Counted from the first letter of the stretch, positions 1 through 7,910 are shown. The stretch: 64,000 nt of DNA from Elmis aenea (GCA_947652605.1 CANTFG010000267.1:29001-93000), one strand, 5' to 3'. Translations and numbers: made by a program. Notes: generated by a model from the sequence alone, not told the origin.

Positions 1-395
1 ACAAAATCGTAAGAGCCGTTTTCGAGAAAAATTTTCAAAATTTTTAATTTTTTGAATAACTTTGTAAATTAAATTTCAAAATAGTTGAGACAAACACATT
101 ATACTAAGAAAAATAAACTCTATAACATACTAAAATTTGAACAAAATCATAAGAGCCGTTTTCGAGAAAAATTTTCAAAATTTTAAATTTTTTGAATAAC
201 TTTGTAAATTAAATTTCAAAATAGTTGAGACAAACGGCATTATACTAAGAAAAATAAACTCTATAACATACTGAAATTTGAACAAAATCGTAAAAGCCGT
301 TTTCGAGAAAAATTTTCAAAATTTTTAATTTTTTGAATAACTTTGTAAATTAAATTTCAAAATAGTTGAGACAAACGGCATTATACTAAGAAAAA

Positions 396-850
396 AAGGC
401 TATATACTCTTTGCACTTTTTTCGACAGAAAAATCGATTTTCTTAAAACTATAGCAAATGACTTCAAACTTCTTATACACGTTAGTTTTGAGCAAGTTAA
501 GGATTATTAGCCCCTAAATACGATTTTTAATTTTTCGCGAAAAATGGGAAAAGTACAAAGGCTATAGTCTTTGCACTTTTTTCGACAAAAAAATCGATTT
601 TCTTAAAACTACAGCAAATGGCTTCAAACTTCTTATACACATTAGTTATGAGCGAATTAAGGATTATTAGCCCCTAAATACGATTTTTAATTTTTCGTGA
701 AAAATGGGAAAAGTACAAAGGCTATAGTCTTTGCACTTTTTTCGACAAAAAAATCGATTTTCTTAAAACTACAGCAAATGGCTTCGAACTTCTTATACAC
801 GTTAGTTATGAGCAAATTAAGGATTATTAGCCCCTAAATACGATTTTTAA
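396..850. repeat. B trimer (B1-B2-B3)
   Basis: Monomers begin at 396, 558 and 718; the third is cut short where it fuses to A. B2 has CGTGAAAAA and B3 has CTTCGAAC, a pairing shared with blocks 39993, 43853 and 48465. Confidence 0.9.
558..717. repeat. B monomer, representative copy (160 bp)
   Basis: I phase the B monomer from AAGGCTATAG to the next AAGGCTATAG, here 160 bp. Landmarks are CTTTGCACTTTTTTCGAC, AAAATCGATTTTCTTAAAAC, GCAAATGGCTTC, AACTTCTTATACAC, TTAGTTATGAGC, GGATTATTAGCCCC and the palindromic tract around TCGCGA or TCGTGA followed by ATGGGAAAAGTAC. Three position-specific types recur. B1 opens with GGCTATATACTC, has GACAGAAAAATCG and ends GTTTTGAGCAAGTT. B2 usually has CACATTAGTTATGAGCGAATT. 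B3 has CACGTTAGTTATGAG(C/A)AAATT and fuses to A at its 3' end. Overall similarity to A is limited to short A/T tracts. Confidence 0.92.
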
Positions 851-944
851 TTTTTTGAATAACTTTGTAAATTAAATTTCAAAATAGTTGAGACAAACGG
901 CATTATACTAAGAAAAATAAACTCTATAACATACTAAAATTTGA

Positions 945-1085
945 ACAAAATCGTAAGAGCCGTTTTCGAGAAAAATTTTCAAAATTTTTAATTTTTTGAA
1001 TAACTTTGTAAATTAAATTTCAAAATAGTTGAGACAAACGGCATTATACTAAGAAAAATAAACTCTATAACATACTAAAATTTGA
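945..1085. repeat. A monomer, representative copy (141 bp)
   Basis: I phase the A monomer from ACAAAATCG to the next ACAAAT/ACAAAA, which gives 141 bp here. Landmarks in order are AAATCGTAAGAGCCG, TTTTCGAGAAAAATTTTC, the tract AAAATTTTTAATTTTTTG, AATAACTTTGTAAATTAAAT, GTTGAGACAAACGG, CATTATACTAAG and AAACTCTATAACATACT. Monomers with ACAAACACATT in place of ACAAACGGCATT are one base shorter (140 bp). Common variants are TCGAG/TCAAG, ATCGTAAG/ATCATAAG, TTTTTAATTT/TTTTAAATTT, GAGCCG/GAGGCG and AGAAAAATAA/AGAAAAGTAA. Each copy holds at least two TTAA sites. Confidence 0.93.
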
Positions 1086-1857
1086 ACAAATTCGTAAGAG
1101 CCGTTTTCGAGAAAAATTTTCAAAATTTTTAATTTTTTGAATAACTTTGTAAATTAAATTTCAAAATAGTTGAGACAAACACATTATACTAAGAAAAATA
1201 AACTCTATAACATACTAAAATTTGAACAAAATCATAAGAGCCGTTTTCGAGAAAAATTTTCAAAATTTTAAATTTTTTGAATAACTTTGTAAATTAAATT
1301 TCAAAATAGTTGAGACAAACGGCATTATACTAAGAAAAATAAACTCTATAACATACTAAAATTTGAACAAAATCGTAAGAGCCGTTTTCAAGAAAAATTT
1401 TCAAAATTTTAAATTTTTTGAATAACTTTGTAAATTAAATTTCAAAATAGTTGAGACAAACGGCATTATACTAAGAAAAATAAACTCTATAACATACTAA
1501 AATTTGAACAAAATCGTAAGAGCCGTTTTCGAGAAAAATTTTCAAAATTTTTAATTTTTTGAATAACTTTGTAAATTAAATTTTAAAATAGTTGAGACAA
1601 ACGGCATTATACTAAGAAAAATAAACTCTATAACATACTAAAATTTGAACAAAATCGTAAGAGCCGTTTTCGAGAAAATATTTCAAAATTTTTAATTTTT
1701 TGAATAACTTTGTAAATTAAATTTCAAAATAGTTGAGACAAACGGCATTATACTAAGAAAAATAAACTCTATAACATACTAAAATTTGAACAAAATCGTA
1801 AGAGCCGTTTTCGAGAAAAATTTTCAAAATTTTTAATTTTTTGAATAACTTTGTAAA

Positions 1858-1861
1858 TTAA
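1858..1861. repeat. Target site duplication TTAA, left copy
   Basis: TTAA directly precedes the CCC of the left inverted repeat and is the native TTAA of the host A monomer (GTAAATTAA). Confidence 0.95.
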
Positions 1862-1875
1862 CCCATTAACGCCCA
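1862..1875 (+). repeat. Left terminal inverted repeat of the piggyBac element
   Basis: CCCATTAACGCCCA. It starts with CCC next to TTAA, as is usual for piggyBac ends, and pairs with 3622-3635 at 13 of 14 positions. It contains an internal TTAA. Confidence 0.93.
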
Positions 1876-2205
1876 AATTAATTTTTTTTGTCACACCTAT
1901 ATGAATTTCAGATAATTTGCTATTTGCGGTCTTCTAAAGACGTTGGTACCTGCCAAAATTTAATACTCCCACTAGTTCATGTGCTAGGGGCTGTCATATG
2001 GATAGGACGCTGGGAAGGAGAGATATATTTATACGATAAATTGAAAACTAATTCATATTGCAGTAAAAAATAGAAATAGCTATAATAAGTAATGATAAAG
2101 TCTTAACTGAAAAGAAACAATAATGAATGGAATAATTCTTTAAAAAAATATTTAAAATTTAATTATTTTTATGGTATTGTGAAAAAACAAGTTGTGCATA
2201 ATTTT
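1876..2205. other. Left subterminal, non-coding part of the piggyBac element
   Basis: These 330 bp lie between the left inverted repeat and the last recognisable transposase codons. They would correspond to the 3' side of the gene. I recognise no protein remnant and no clear polyadenylation signal. One notable item is ATAGGACGCTGGGA at 2002-2015, a relative of the motif next to the right end. An open frame on the plus strand (1888-2073) has no family resemblance and is judged accidental. Confidence 0.6.
2002..2015 (+). repeat. Subterminal motif, left side
   Basis: ATAGGACGCTGGGA. It resembles ATAGGACACTGGG at 3613-3625 next to the right end, and its GACGCTGGGA core occurs inverted at 3256-3265. 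Confidence 0.5.
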
Positions 2206-2529
2206 TCATTGCACTTGCCCCAAAACGTAAGCGTTCCATTTTTTCCCTCTAACAGAAATTGAATGTTTTTCTAGCAACCAATCGTGCTGATCCACACCTC
2301 CCATGTACTTATTATAATAATGGATTACTCTCGGTTAAGGAAATGCGACACGTTCTTTTTTTTCCCTACTCCATCGAGGAGCTGAAGCTAATGGTTCCAC
2401 TGTATCAAAATTTGTTGCCAGAGACACGCATTTGTTGTCGTTCCATTTAACAACTAAAATCTTATTTTTTTGATTGAACTGAAAATCATATGTTCCTCTT
2501 GCAGCCTTTTCAAGTTCTTTTGTCGATTT
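2206..2529 (-). pseudogene. Transposase part 3: late DDE segment with GGVD motif
   Basis: In another minus-strand frame the sequence reads TKELEKAARGTYDF, then VVKWNDNKCVSLATNFD, RWSREKKERV, a stop at 2335-2337, then YYNKYMGGVDQHDWLL (GGVD..D at 2281-2301) and SVRGKKW. These are in the order seen in piggyBac transposases just before and through the last catalytic aspartate. The jump from part 2 to TKELEKAARG skips the central catalytic region, so two of the three catalytic aspartates are gone. After RGKKW the similarity fades and the frame stops at 2206-2208, so the end of the protein is lost as well. Confidence 0.87.
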
Positions 2530-2536
2530 TATTGGG

Positions 2537-2818
2537 CACTTTGCGAACTAAAGCTACTTCTAAATCGTCGTCATCAGATCAATAGTCTCTCTAGCTTGGC
2601 AGTGTGTGATAGCCGGTGAATATGAGGAATCCGAAAAACATTTTTATTTCATCTGCAGTTATAGAAAAGTCATGTTTATTTTTTTGCGTTGATGCGTAAC
2701 GGATTGTTTCGTCTACTATCATTTGATAAACGTGACTGTCAAAAAGCTGTTCAAAAATACTGACCGATATCAAATCAGCTAAAGCTTCTTTCAGTTCACA
2801 CAATTTTTCATCAGGCAC
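2537..2818 (-). pseudogene. Transposase part 2: start of the DDE domain, with two stops
   Basis: This segment reads PDEKLCELKEALADLI, then FEQLFDSHVYQMIVDETIRYA, then ITADEIKMFFGFLIFTGYHTLPS. That succession is typical of the entry to the piggyBac transposase domain, where family members show an ..E.TNRYA.. stretch, an EIK.F.G.LI..G pattern and LPS followed by RDYWS. Here a TAG (2591-2593) follows LPS, then RDY, then a TGA (2579-2581) where the family has Trp, then SDDDDLEVALVRK. The frame ends close to the deletion joint at about 2530-2545. No natural start lies at 2818; the frame simply opens there. Confidence 0.85.
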
Positions 2819-2917
2819 GTTACCCAGTAAATTTGTTTCTTAACTTGAAATAACTTTCTTCCAATCCGTACAATCTTGTTTTTATTATCTAATTTTCTGT
2901 TCTTTCCGGTTAATGGG

Positions 2918-3184
2918 TCATTTGAAGTTGAAGGAGCATTCATTGCGAAGAAAGTTAATGGTGACGTATTCTTCTTCAAAGTCGTCTTTTTCGTTATTTA
3001 TCTGGACTTCTGCAGATCCTGGAATGTCACTTACTACAGGAAATGTAAGATCTTCGTCGTCAATGCCCTCTTCATCTATCATATCGTCGACGTCAAGGGG
3101 TAACGCCAGAATGTCTGCTTCAATTTCCTCTTCTATACAATATTCCCAAGCCTTTTTCAAAGTTTTAAAAACTTGTCTATTCAT
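2918..3184 (-). pseudogene. Transposase part 1: acidic N-terminal region
   Basis: This is an open stretch of 88 codons from an ATG at 3182-3184 to a TGA at 2918-2920. It is rich in Asp and Glu (for example DVDDMIDEEGIDDED near residues 31-45), as is common at the N terminus of piggyBac transposases before the DDE domain. The ATG is the first in frame and lies about 80 bp downstream of a TATA-like sequence. The stop ends the frame before the conserved domain. From about 2979 to 2819 a different minus-strand frame stays open (with ..GKNRKLDNKNKIVR..), so an indel probably separates the two. Confidence 0.75.
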
Positions 3185-3255
3185 AATTTGTGTGATAAGT
3201 TAAAAACCTCTAATGAAAATTCACACATTGTATACATGGCTCAGGTGCTTGCCAA

Positions 3256-3283
3256 TCCCAGCGTCATATTTATAGGACACTGA
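3256..3283. repeat. Subterminal motif pair, right side
   Basis: TCCCAGCGTC (3256-3265, the complement of GACGCTGGGA) is followed by ATAGGACACTGA (3272-3283). Together they form an imperfect inverted pair related to the motif at the right end. Confidence 0.5.
3266..3274 (-). promoter_or_regulatory. Possible TATA box of the transposase gene
   Basis: The minus strand reads TATAAATAT here, about 82 bp upstream of the ATG at 3182-3184. Position and sequence fit a TATA box for the transposase, but in an A+T-rich element such a match can arise by chance. Confidence 0.35.
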
Positions 3284-3602
3284 GATTTGCTAACTCTGGG
3301 AAAAAGCTTCAGTGAAAATCGACCAAAAATGATAGTTTACATAATTAGTTACGTTTATTGGCATATCATAACTGCAAAAAAAAATTTATTACCAGGGTTA
3401 TTGTTGTCAAGGGCACTATAGATGTATTACCGCGCACTATTCTCGCAAATAGGTGGTGTTTACATTTATTCTACACCATGGTGCAAAATAATTCTCGTAA
3501 ACTAATCCAAGAGAAGGAAGCTTACACGTGTTCCTTTCAATGTGGCGAGCGCGGTAAATGTTTGTATATGCCGGAAGAAGGCGCAAAAAAAAATTAAAAT
3601 AT

Positions 3603-3620
3603 TGTCCTACAAATAGGACA
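3603..3620. repeat. Perfect hairpin next to the right inverted repeat
   Basis: TGTCCTA, a CAAA spacer and TAGGACA form a perfect 7-bp inverted repeat that ends one base before the right terminal repeat. With the related motifs at 2002-2015 and 3272-3283 it may be a subterminal transposase-binding site (inference). Confidence 0.6.
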
Positions 3621-3621
3621 C

Positions 3622-3635
3622 TGGGCGTTAACGGG
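3622..3635 (-). repeat. Right terminal inverted repeat of the piggyBac element
   Basis: TGGGCGTTAACGGG on the plus strand, the complement of CCCGTTAACGCCCA. The only mismatch with the left end is at the fourth base. Similarity stops right after 14 bp. Confidence 0.93.
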
Positions 3636-3639
3636 TTAA
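3636..3639. repeat. Target site duplication TTAA, right copy
   Basis: TTAA directly follows the GGG of the right inverted repeat. The A monomer continues as ATTTCAAAATAG, in phase with the left flank. Confidence 0.95.
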
Positions 3640-3822
3640 ATTTCAAAATAGTTGAGACAAACGGCATTATACTAAGAAAAATAAACTCTATAACATACTA
3701 AAATTTGAACAAAATCGTAAGAGGCGTTTTCGAGAAAAATTTTCAAAATTTTTAATTTTTTGAATAACTTTGTAAATTAAATTTCAAAATAGTTGAGACA
3801 AACGGCATTATACTAAGAAAAA

Positions 3823-4277
3823 AAGGCTATATACTCTTTGCACTTTTTTCGACAGAAAAATCGATTTTCTTAAAACTATAGCAAATGACTTCAAACTTCT
3901 TATACACATTAGTTATGAGCGAATTAAGGATTATTAGCCCCTAAATACGATTTTTAATTTTTCGCGAAAAATGGGAAAAGTACAAAGGCTATAGTCTTTG
4001 CACTTTTTTCGACAAAAAAATCGATTTTCTTAAAACTACAGCAAATGGCTTCAAACTTCTTATACACATTAGTTATGAGCGAATTAAGGATTATTAGCCC
4101 CTAAATACGATTTTTAATTTTTCGCGAAAAATGGGAAAAGTACAAAGGCGATAGTCTTTGCACTTTTTTCGACAAAAAAATCGATTTTCTTAAAACTACA
4201 GCAAATGGCTTCAAACTTCTTATACACGTTAGTTATGAGCAAATTAAGGATTATTAGCCCCTAAATACGATTTTTAA
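3823..4277. repeat. B trimer
   Basis: First B block after the transposon. B1 has the CACATTAG variant and B3 opens with GGCGATAG, marks of higher-order unit I. Confidence 0.9.
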
Positions 4278-4828
4278 TTTTTTGAATAACTTTGTAAATT
4301 AAATTTCAAAATAGTTGAGACAAACAGCATTATACTAAGAAAAATAAACTCTATAACATACTAAAATTTGAACAAAATCGTAAGAGCCGTTTTCGAGAAA
4401 AATTTTCAAAATTTTTAATTTTTTGAATAACTTTGTAAATTAAATTTCAAAATAGTTGAGACAAACGGCATTATACTAAGAAAAATAAACTCTATAACAT
4501 ACTAAAATTTGAACAAAATCGTAAGAGCCGATTTCGAGAAAAATTTTCAAAATTTTTAATTTTTTGAATAACTTTGTAAATTAAATTTCAAAATAGTTGA
4601 GACAAACACATTATACTAGGAAAAATAAACTCTATAACATACTAAAATTTAAACAAAATCATAAAAGCCGTTTTCGAGAAAAATTTTCAAAATTTTAAAT
4701 TTTTTGAATAACTTTGTAAATTAAATTTCAAAATAGTTGAGACAAATGGCATTATACTAAGAAAAATAAACTCTATAACATACTAAAATTTGAACAAAAT
4801 CGTAAGAGCCGTTTTCAAGAAAAATTTT

Positions 4829-4936
4829 CGACAAAAAAATCGATTTTCTTAAAACTACAGCAAATGGCTTCAAACTTCTTATACACGTTAGTTATGAGAA
4901 AATTAAGGATTATTAGCCCCTAAATACGATTTTTAA
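4829..4936. repeat. Truncated B (108 bp)
   Basis: B is entered in its interior at CGACAAAAAAATCG, directly from an A monomer ending TTTTCAAGAAAAATTTT. It leaves at the usual B3 exit with GAGAAAATT. Confidence 0.9.
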
Positions 4937-5144
4937 TTTTTTGAATAACTTTGTAAATTAAATTTCAAAATAGTTGAGACAAACGGCATTATACTAAGAA
5001 AAATAAACTCTATAACATACTAAAATTTGAACAAAATCGTAAGAGCCGTTTTCGAGAAAAATTTTCAAAATTTTTAATTTTTTGAATAACTTTGTAAATT
5101 AAATTTCAAAATAGTTGAGACAAACGGCATTATACTAAGAAAAA

Positions 5145-5598
5145 AAGGCTATATACTCTTTGCACTTTTTTCGACAGAAAAATCGATTTTCTTAAAACTA
5201 TAGCAAATGACTTCAAACTTCTTATACACGTTAGTTTTGAGCAAGTTAAGGATTATTAGCCCCTAAATACGATTTTTAATTTTTCGCGAAAAATGGGAAA
5301 AGTACAAATATAGTCTTTGCACTTTTTTCGACAAAAAAATCGATTTTCTTAAAACTACAGCAAATGACTTCAAACTTCTTATACACGTTAGTTTTGAGCG
5401 AATTAAGGATTATTAGCCCCTAAATACGATTTTTAATTTTTCGTGAAAAATGGGAAAAGTACAAAGGCTATATAGTCTTTGCACTTTTTTCGACAAAAAA
5501 ATCGATTTTCTTAAAACTACAGCAAATGGCTTCAAACTTCTTATACACGTTAGTTATGAGAAAATTAAGGATTATTAGCCCCTAAATACGATTTTTAA
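5145..5598. repeat. B trimer of the 662-bp module
   Basis: The middle monomer joins through AGTACAAATATAGTC and has GACTTC and TTTTGAGCGAATT. B3 has GAGAAAATT. Confidence 0.9.
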
Positions 5599-5806
5599 TT
5601 TTTTGAATAACTTTGTAAATTAAATTTCAAAATAGTTGAGACAAACGGCATTATACTAAGAAAAATAAACTCTATAACATACTAAAATTTGAACAAAATC
5701 GTAAGAGCCGTTTTCGAGAAAAATTTTCAAAATTTTTAATTTTTTGAATAACTTTGTAAATTAAATTTCAAAATAGTTGAGACAAACGGCATTATACTAA
5801 GAAAAA

Positions 5807-6260
5807 AAGGCTATATACTCTTTGCACTTTTTTCGACAGAAAAATCGATTTTCTTAAAACTATAGCAAATGACTTCAAACTTCTTATACACGTTAGTTTT
5901 GAGCAAGTTAAGGATTATTAGCCCCTAAATACGATTTTTAATTTTTCGCGAAAAATGGGAAAAGTACAAATATAGTCTTTGCACTTTTTTCGACAAAAAA
6001 ATCGATTTTCTTAAAACTACAGCAAATGACTTCAAACTTCTTATACACGTTAGTTTTGAGCGAATTAAGGATTATTAGCCCCTAAATACGATTTTTAATT
6101 TTTCGTGAAAAATGGGAAAAGTACAAAGGCTATATAGTCTTTGCACTTTTTTCGACAAAAAAATCGATTTTCTTAAAACTACAGCAAATGGCTTCAAACT
6201 TCTTATACACGTTAGTTATGAGCAAATTAAGGATTATTAGCCCCTAAATACGATTTTTAA
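5807..6260. repeat. B trimer of the 662-bp module
   Basis: Same as 5145-5598, but the last monomer has GAGCAAATT, which marks the final module in each run. Confidence 0.9.
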
Positions 6261-7455
6261 TTTTTTGAATAACTTTGTAAATTAAATTTCAAAATAGTTG
6301 AGACAAACGGCATTATACTAAGAAAAATAAACTCTATAACATACTAAAATTTGAACAAAATCGTAAGAGCCGTTTTCGAGAAAAATTTTCAAAATTTTTA
6401 ATTTTTTGAATAACTTTGTAAATTAAATTTCAAAATAGTTGAGACAAACGGCATAATACTAAGAAAAATAAACTCTATAACATACTAAAATTTGAACAAA
6501 ATCGTAAGAGCCGTTTTCGAGAAAAATTTTCAAAATTTTTAATTTTTTGAATAACTTTGTAAATTAAATTTCAAAATAGTTGAGACAAACGGCATTATAC
6601 TAAGAAAAATAAACTCTATAACATACTAAAATTTGAACAAAATCGTAAGAGCCGTTTTCGAGAAAAATTTTCAAAATTTTAAATTTTTTGAATAACTTTG
6701 TAAATTAAATTTCAAAATAGTTGAGACAAACGGCATTATACTAAGAAAAATAAACTCTATAACATACTAAAATTTGAACAAAATCGTAAGAGCCGTTTTC
6801 AAGAAAAATTTTCAAAATTTTAAATTTTTTGAATAACTTTGTAAATTAAATTTCAAAATAGTTGAGACAAACGGCATTATACTAAGAAAAATAAACTCTA
6901 TAACATACTAAAATTTGAACAAAATCGTAAGAGCCGTTTTCGAGAAAAATTTTCAAAATTTTTAATTTTTTGAATAACTTTGTAAATTAAATTTTAAAAT
7001 AGTTGAGACAAACGGCATTATACTAAGAAAAATAAACTCTATAACATACTAAAATTTGAACAAAATCGTAAGAGCCGTTTTCGAGAAAAATTTTCAAAAT
7101 TTTAAATTTTTTGAATAACTTTGTAAATTAAATTTCAAAATAGTTGAGACAAACGGCATTATACTAAGAAAAATAAACTCTATAACATACTAAAATTTGA
7201 ACAAAATCGTAAGAGCCGTTTTCGAGAAAAATTTTCAAAATTTTTAATTTTTTGAATAACTTTGTAAATTAAATTTCAAAATAGTTGAGACAAACGGCAT
7301 TATACTAAGAAAAGTAAACTCTATAACATACTAAAATTTGAACAAAATCGTAAGAGGCGTTTTCGAGAAAAATTTTCAAAATTTTTAATTTTTTGAATAA
7401 CTTTGTAAATTAAATTTCAAAATAGTTGAGACAAACGGCATTATACTAAGAAAAA

Positions 7456-7910
7456 AAGGCTATATACTCTTTGCACTTTTTTCGACAGAAAAATCGATTT
7501 TCTTAAAACTATAGCAAATGACTTCAAACTTCTTATACACATTAGTTATGAGCGAATTAAGGATTATTAGCCCCTAAATACGATTTTTAATTTTTCGCGA
7601 AAAATGGGAAAAGTACAAAGGCTATAGTCTTTGCACTTTTTTCGACAAAAAAATCGATTTTCTTAAAACTACAGCAAATGGCTTCAAACTTCTTATACAC
7701 ATTAGTTATGAGCGAATTAAGGATTATTAGCCCCTAAATACGATTTTTAATTTTTCGCGAAAAATGGGAAAAGTACAAAGGCGATAGTCTTTGCACTTTT
7801 TTCGACAAAAAAATCGATTTTCTTAAAACTACAGCAAATGGCTTCAAACTTCTTATACACGTTAGTTATGAGCAAATTAAGGATTATTAGCCCCTAAATA
7901 CGATTTTTAA
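7456..7910. repeat. B trimer
   Basis: Copy of 3823-4277 at +3633, with GGCGATAG at 7780. Confidence 0.9.

Larger units (their letters stand above)
1..1857. repeat. Satellite array, left part (A monomers plus one B trimer)
   Basis: This stretch holds head-to-tail A monomers of 140-141 bp, interrupted by one B trimer at 396-850. The array is already in progress at base 1, so its left edge lies outside the window. It breaks at the TTAA where the piggyBac element inserted and resumes in the same phase at 3640. Its private variants (CTTCGAAC in the third B monomer near 783, AACAAATTCG at 1085) recur around 39993, 43853 and 48465, so it belongs to that higher-order subfamily. I see no coding potential in it. 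Confidence 0.95.
2206..3184 (-). pseudogene. piggyBac transposase remnant (DDE_Tnp_1_7 type), internally deleted and frameshifted
   Basis: A transposase of this family cuts and pastes the element at TTAA sites using three catalytic aspartates. Read on the minus strand, three parts appear in the correct order: an acidic N terminus from an ATG at 3182-3184, the start of the DDE domain around 2818-2537, and a late segment around 2529-2206 carrying GGVDQHD. In T. ni piggyBac the last catalytic aspartate lies in the GGVD motif; the first two lie in the centre, which is missing here. The reading frame changes between parts one and two and again at the deletion joint near 2530-2545. Stops interrupt it at 2591-2593, 2579-2581, 2335-2337 and 2206-2208. 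The cysteine-rich C-terminal tail found in many family members was not seen. It is dead as a gene; family assignment is firm from motif order and the TTAA/CCC ends. Confidence 0.88.
3185..3621. other. Right subterminal, 5' non-coding part of the piggyBac element
   Basis: These 437 bp are upstream of the transposase start on the minus strand. They hold a TATA-like sequence, two GGACACTG motifs, one inverted GACGCTGGGA motif, and a perfect 7-bp stem next to the inverted repeat. No protein similarity was seen on either strand; short open frames here, one of which runs out across the element end into satellite, look accidental. Confidence 0.6.
1862..3635 (-). mobile_element. piggyBac-type DNA transposon, non-autonomous (1774 bp)
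   Basis: The element sits between two copies of TTAA, the target site piggyBac transposons duplicate. Its ends are 14-bp inverted repeats, CCCATTAACGCCCA on the left and the complement of CCCGTTAACGCCCA on the right, differing at one position. Removing the element and one TTAA restores an ordinary A monomer (GTAAATTAAATTTCAAAATAG), so the insertion is precise and was made into the finished satellite. Minus-strand translation shows pieces of a piggyBac transposase. Autonomous elements of this superfamily are usually about 2.4 kb or more with a transposase near 600 residues. At 1774 bp, with a frameshifted and internally deleted gene, this copy cannot move itself. Ends and target duplication are seen directly; mobilisation in trans is inferred. 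Confidence 0.95.
5145..6468. repeat. 662-bp module, two tandem copies
   Basis: Copies start at 5145 and 5807. Each is a B trimer (with AGTACAAATATAGTC instead of AAAGGCTATAGTC at the first internal joint) plus A sequence. The second copy passes into GAGCAAATT and an ACGGCATAATAC A monomer. Confidence 0.85.
3721..7353. repeat. Higher-order unit I-1 (3633 bp)
   Basis: I phase this unit from the GAGGCG variant of an A monomer to the next one. It holds a B trimer with an AAAGGCGATAG third monomer, A monomers including GAGCCGATTTC and ACTAGGAAAAATAA variants, a 108-bp truncated B, and two tandem 662-bp modules. The same ordered set of variants recurs at offsets of 3633, 6225 and 9196, which defines the family. 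Confidence 0.85.

Noticed and set aside
1888..2073. Open frame of 61 codons on the plus strand
   Set aside because: No recognisable domain, no start context, and it lies in the non-coding end of the transposon.
2259..2450. Open frame of 63 codons on the plus strand inside the transposon
   Set aside because: It lies antisense to the transposase segment with GGVDQHD, which explains the sequence on the other strand.
2876..3203. Two overlapping plus-strand open frames
   Set aside because: Both are antisense to the acidic N-terminal part of the transposase; serine-rich or hydrophobic composition follows from the complement of Asp/Glu codons.
3358..3597. Open frame of 79 codons on the plus strand
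   Set aside because: No similarity seen and no conserved pattern; it lies in the 5' non-coding part of the transposon and overlaps the subterminal motifs.
1858..3639. Retroviral LTR element or MITE of another superfamily
   Set aside because: There are no long direct repeats or retroviral motifs. TTAA duplication, CCC ends and GGVD..D motif fit piggyBac specifically.
3437..3667. Open frame of 76 codons on the minus strand
   Set aside because: It starts in satellite and crosses the inverted repeat and TTAA, so it is an accident of the insertion joint.
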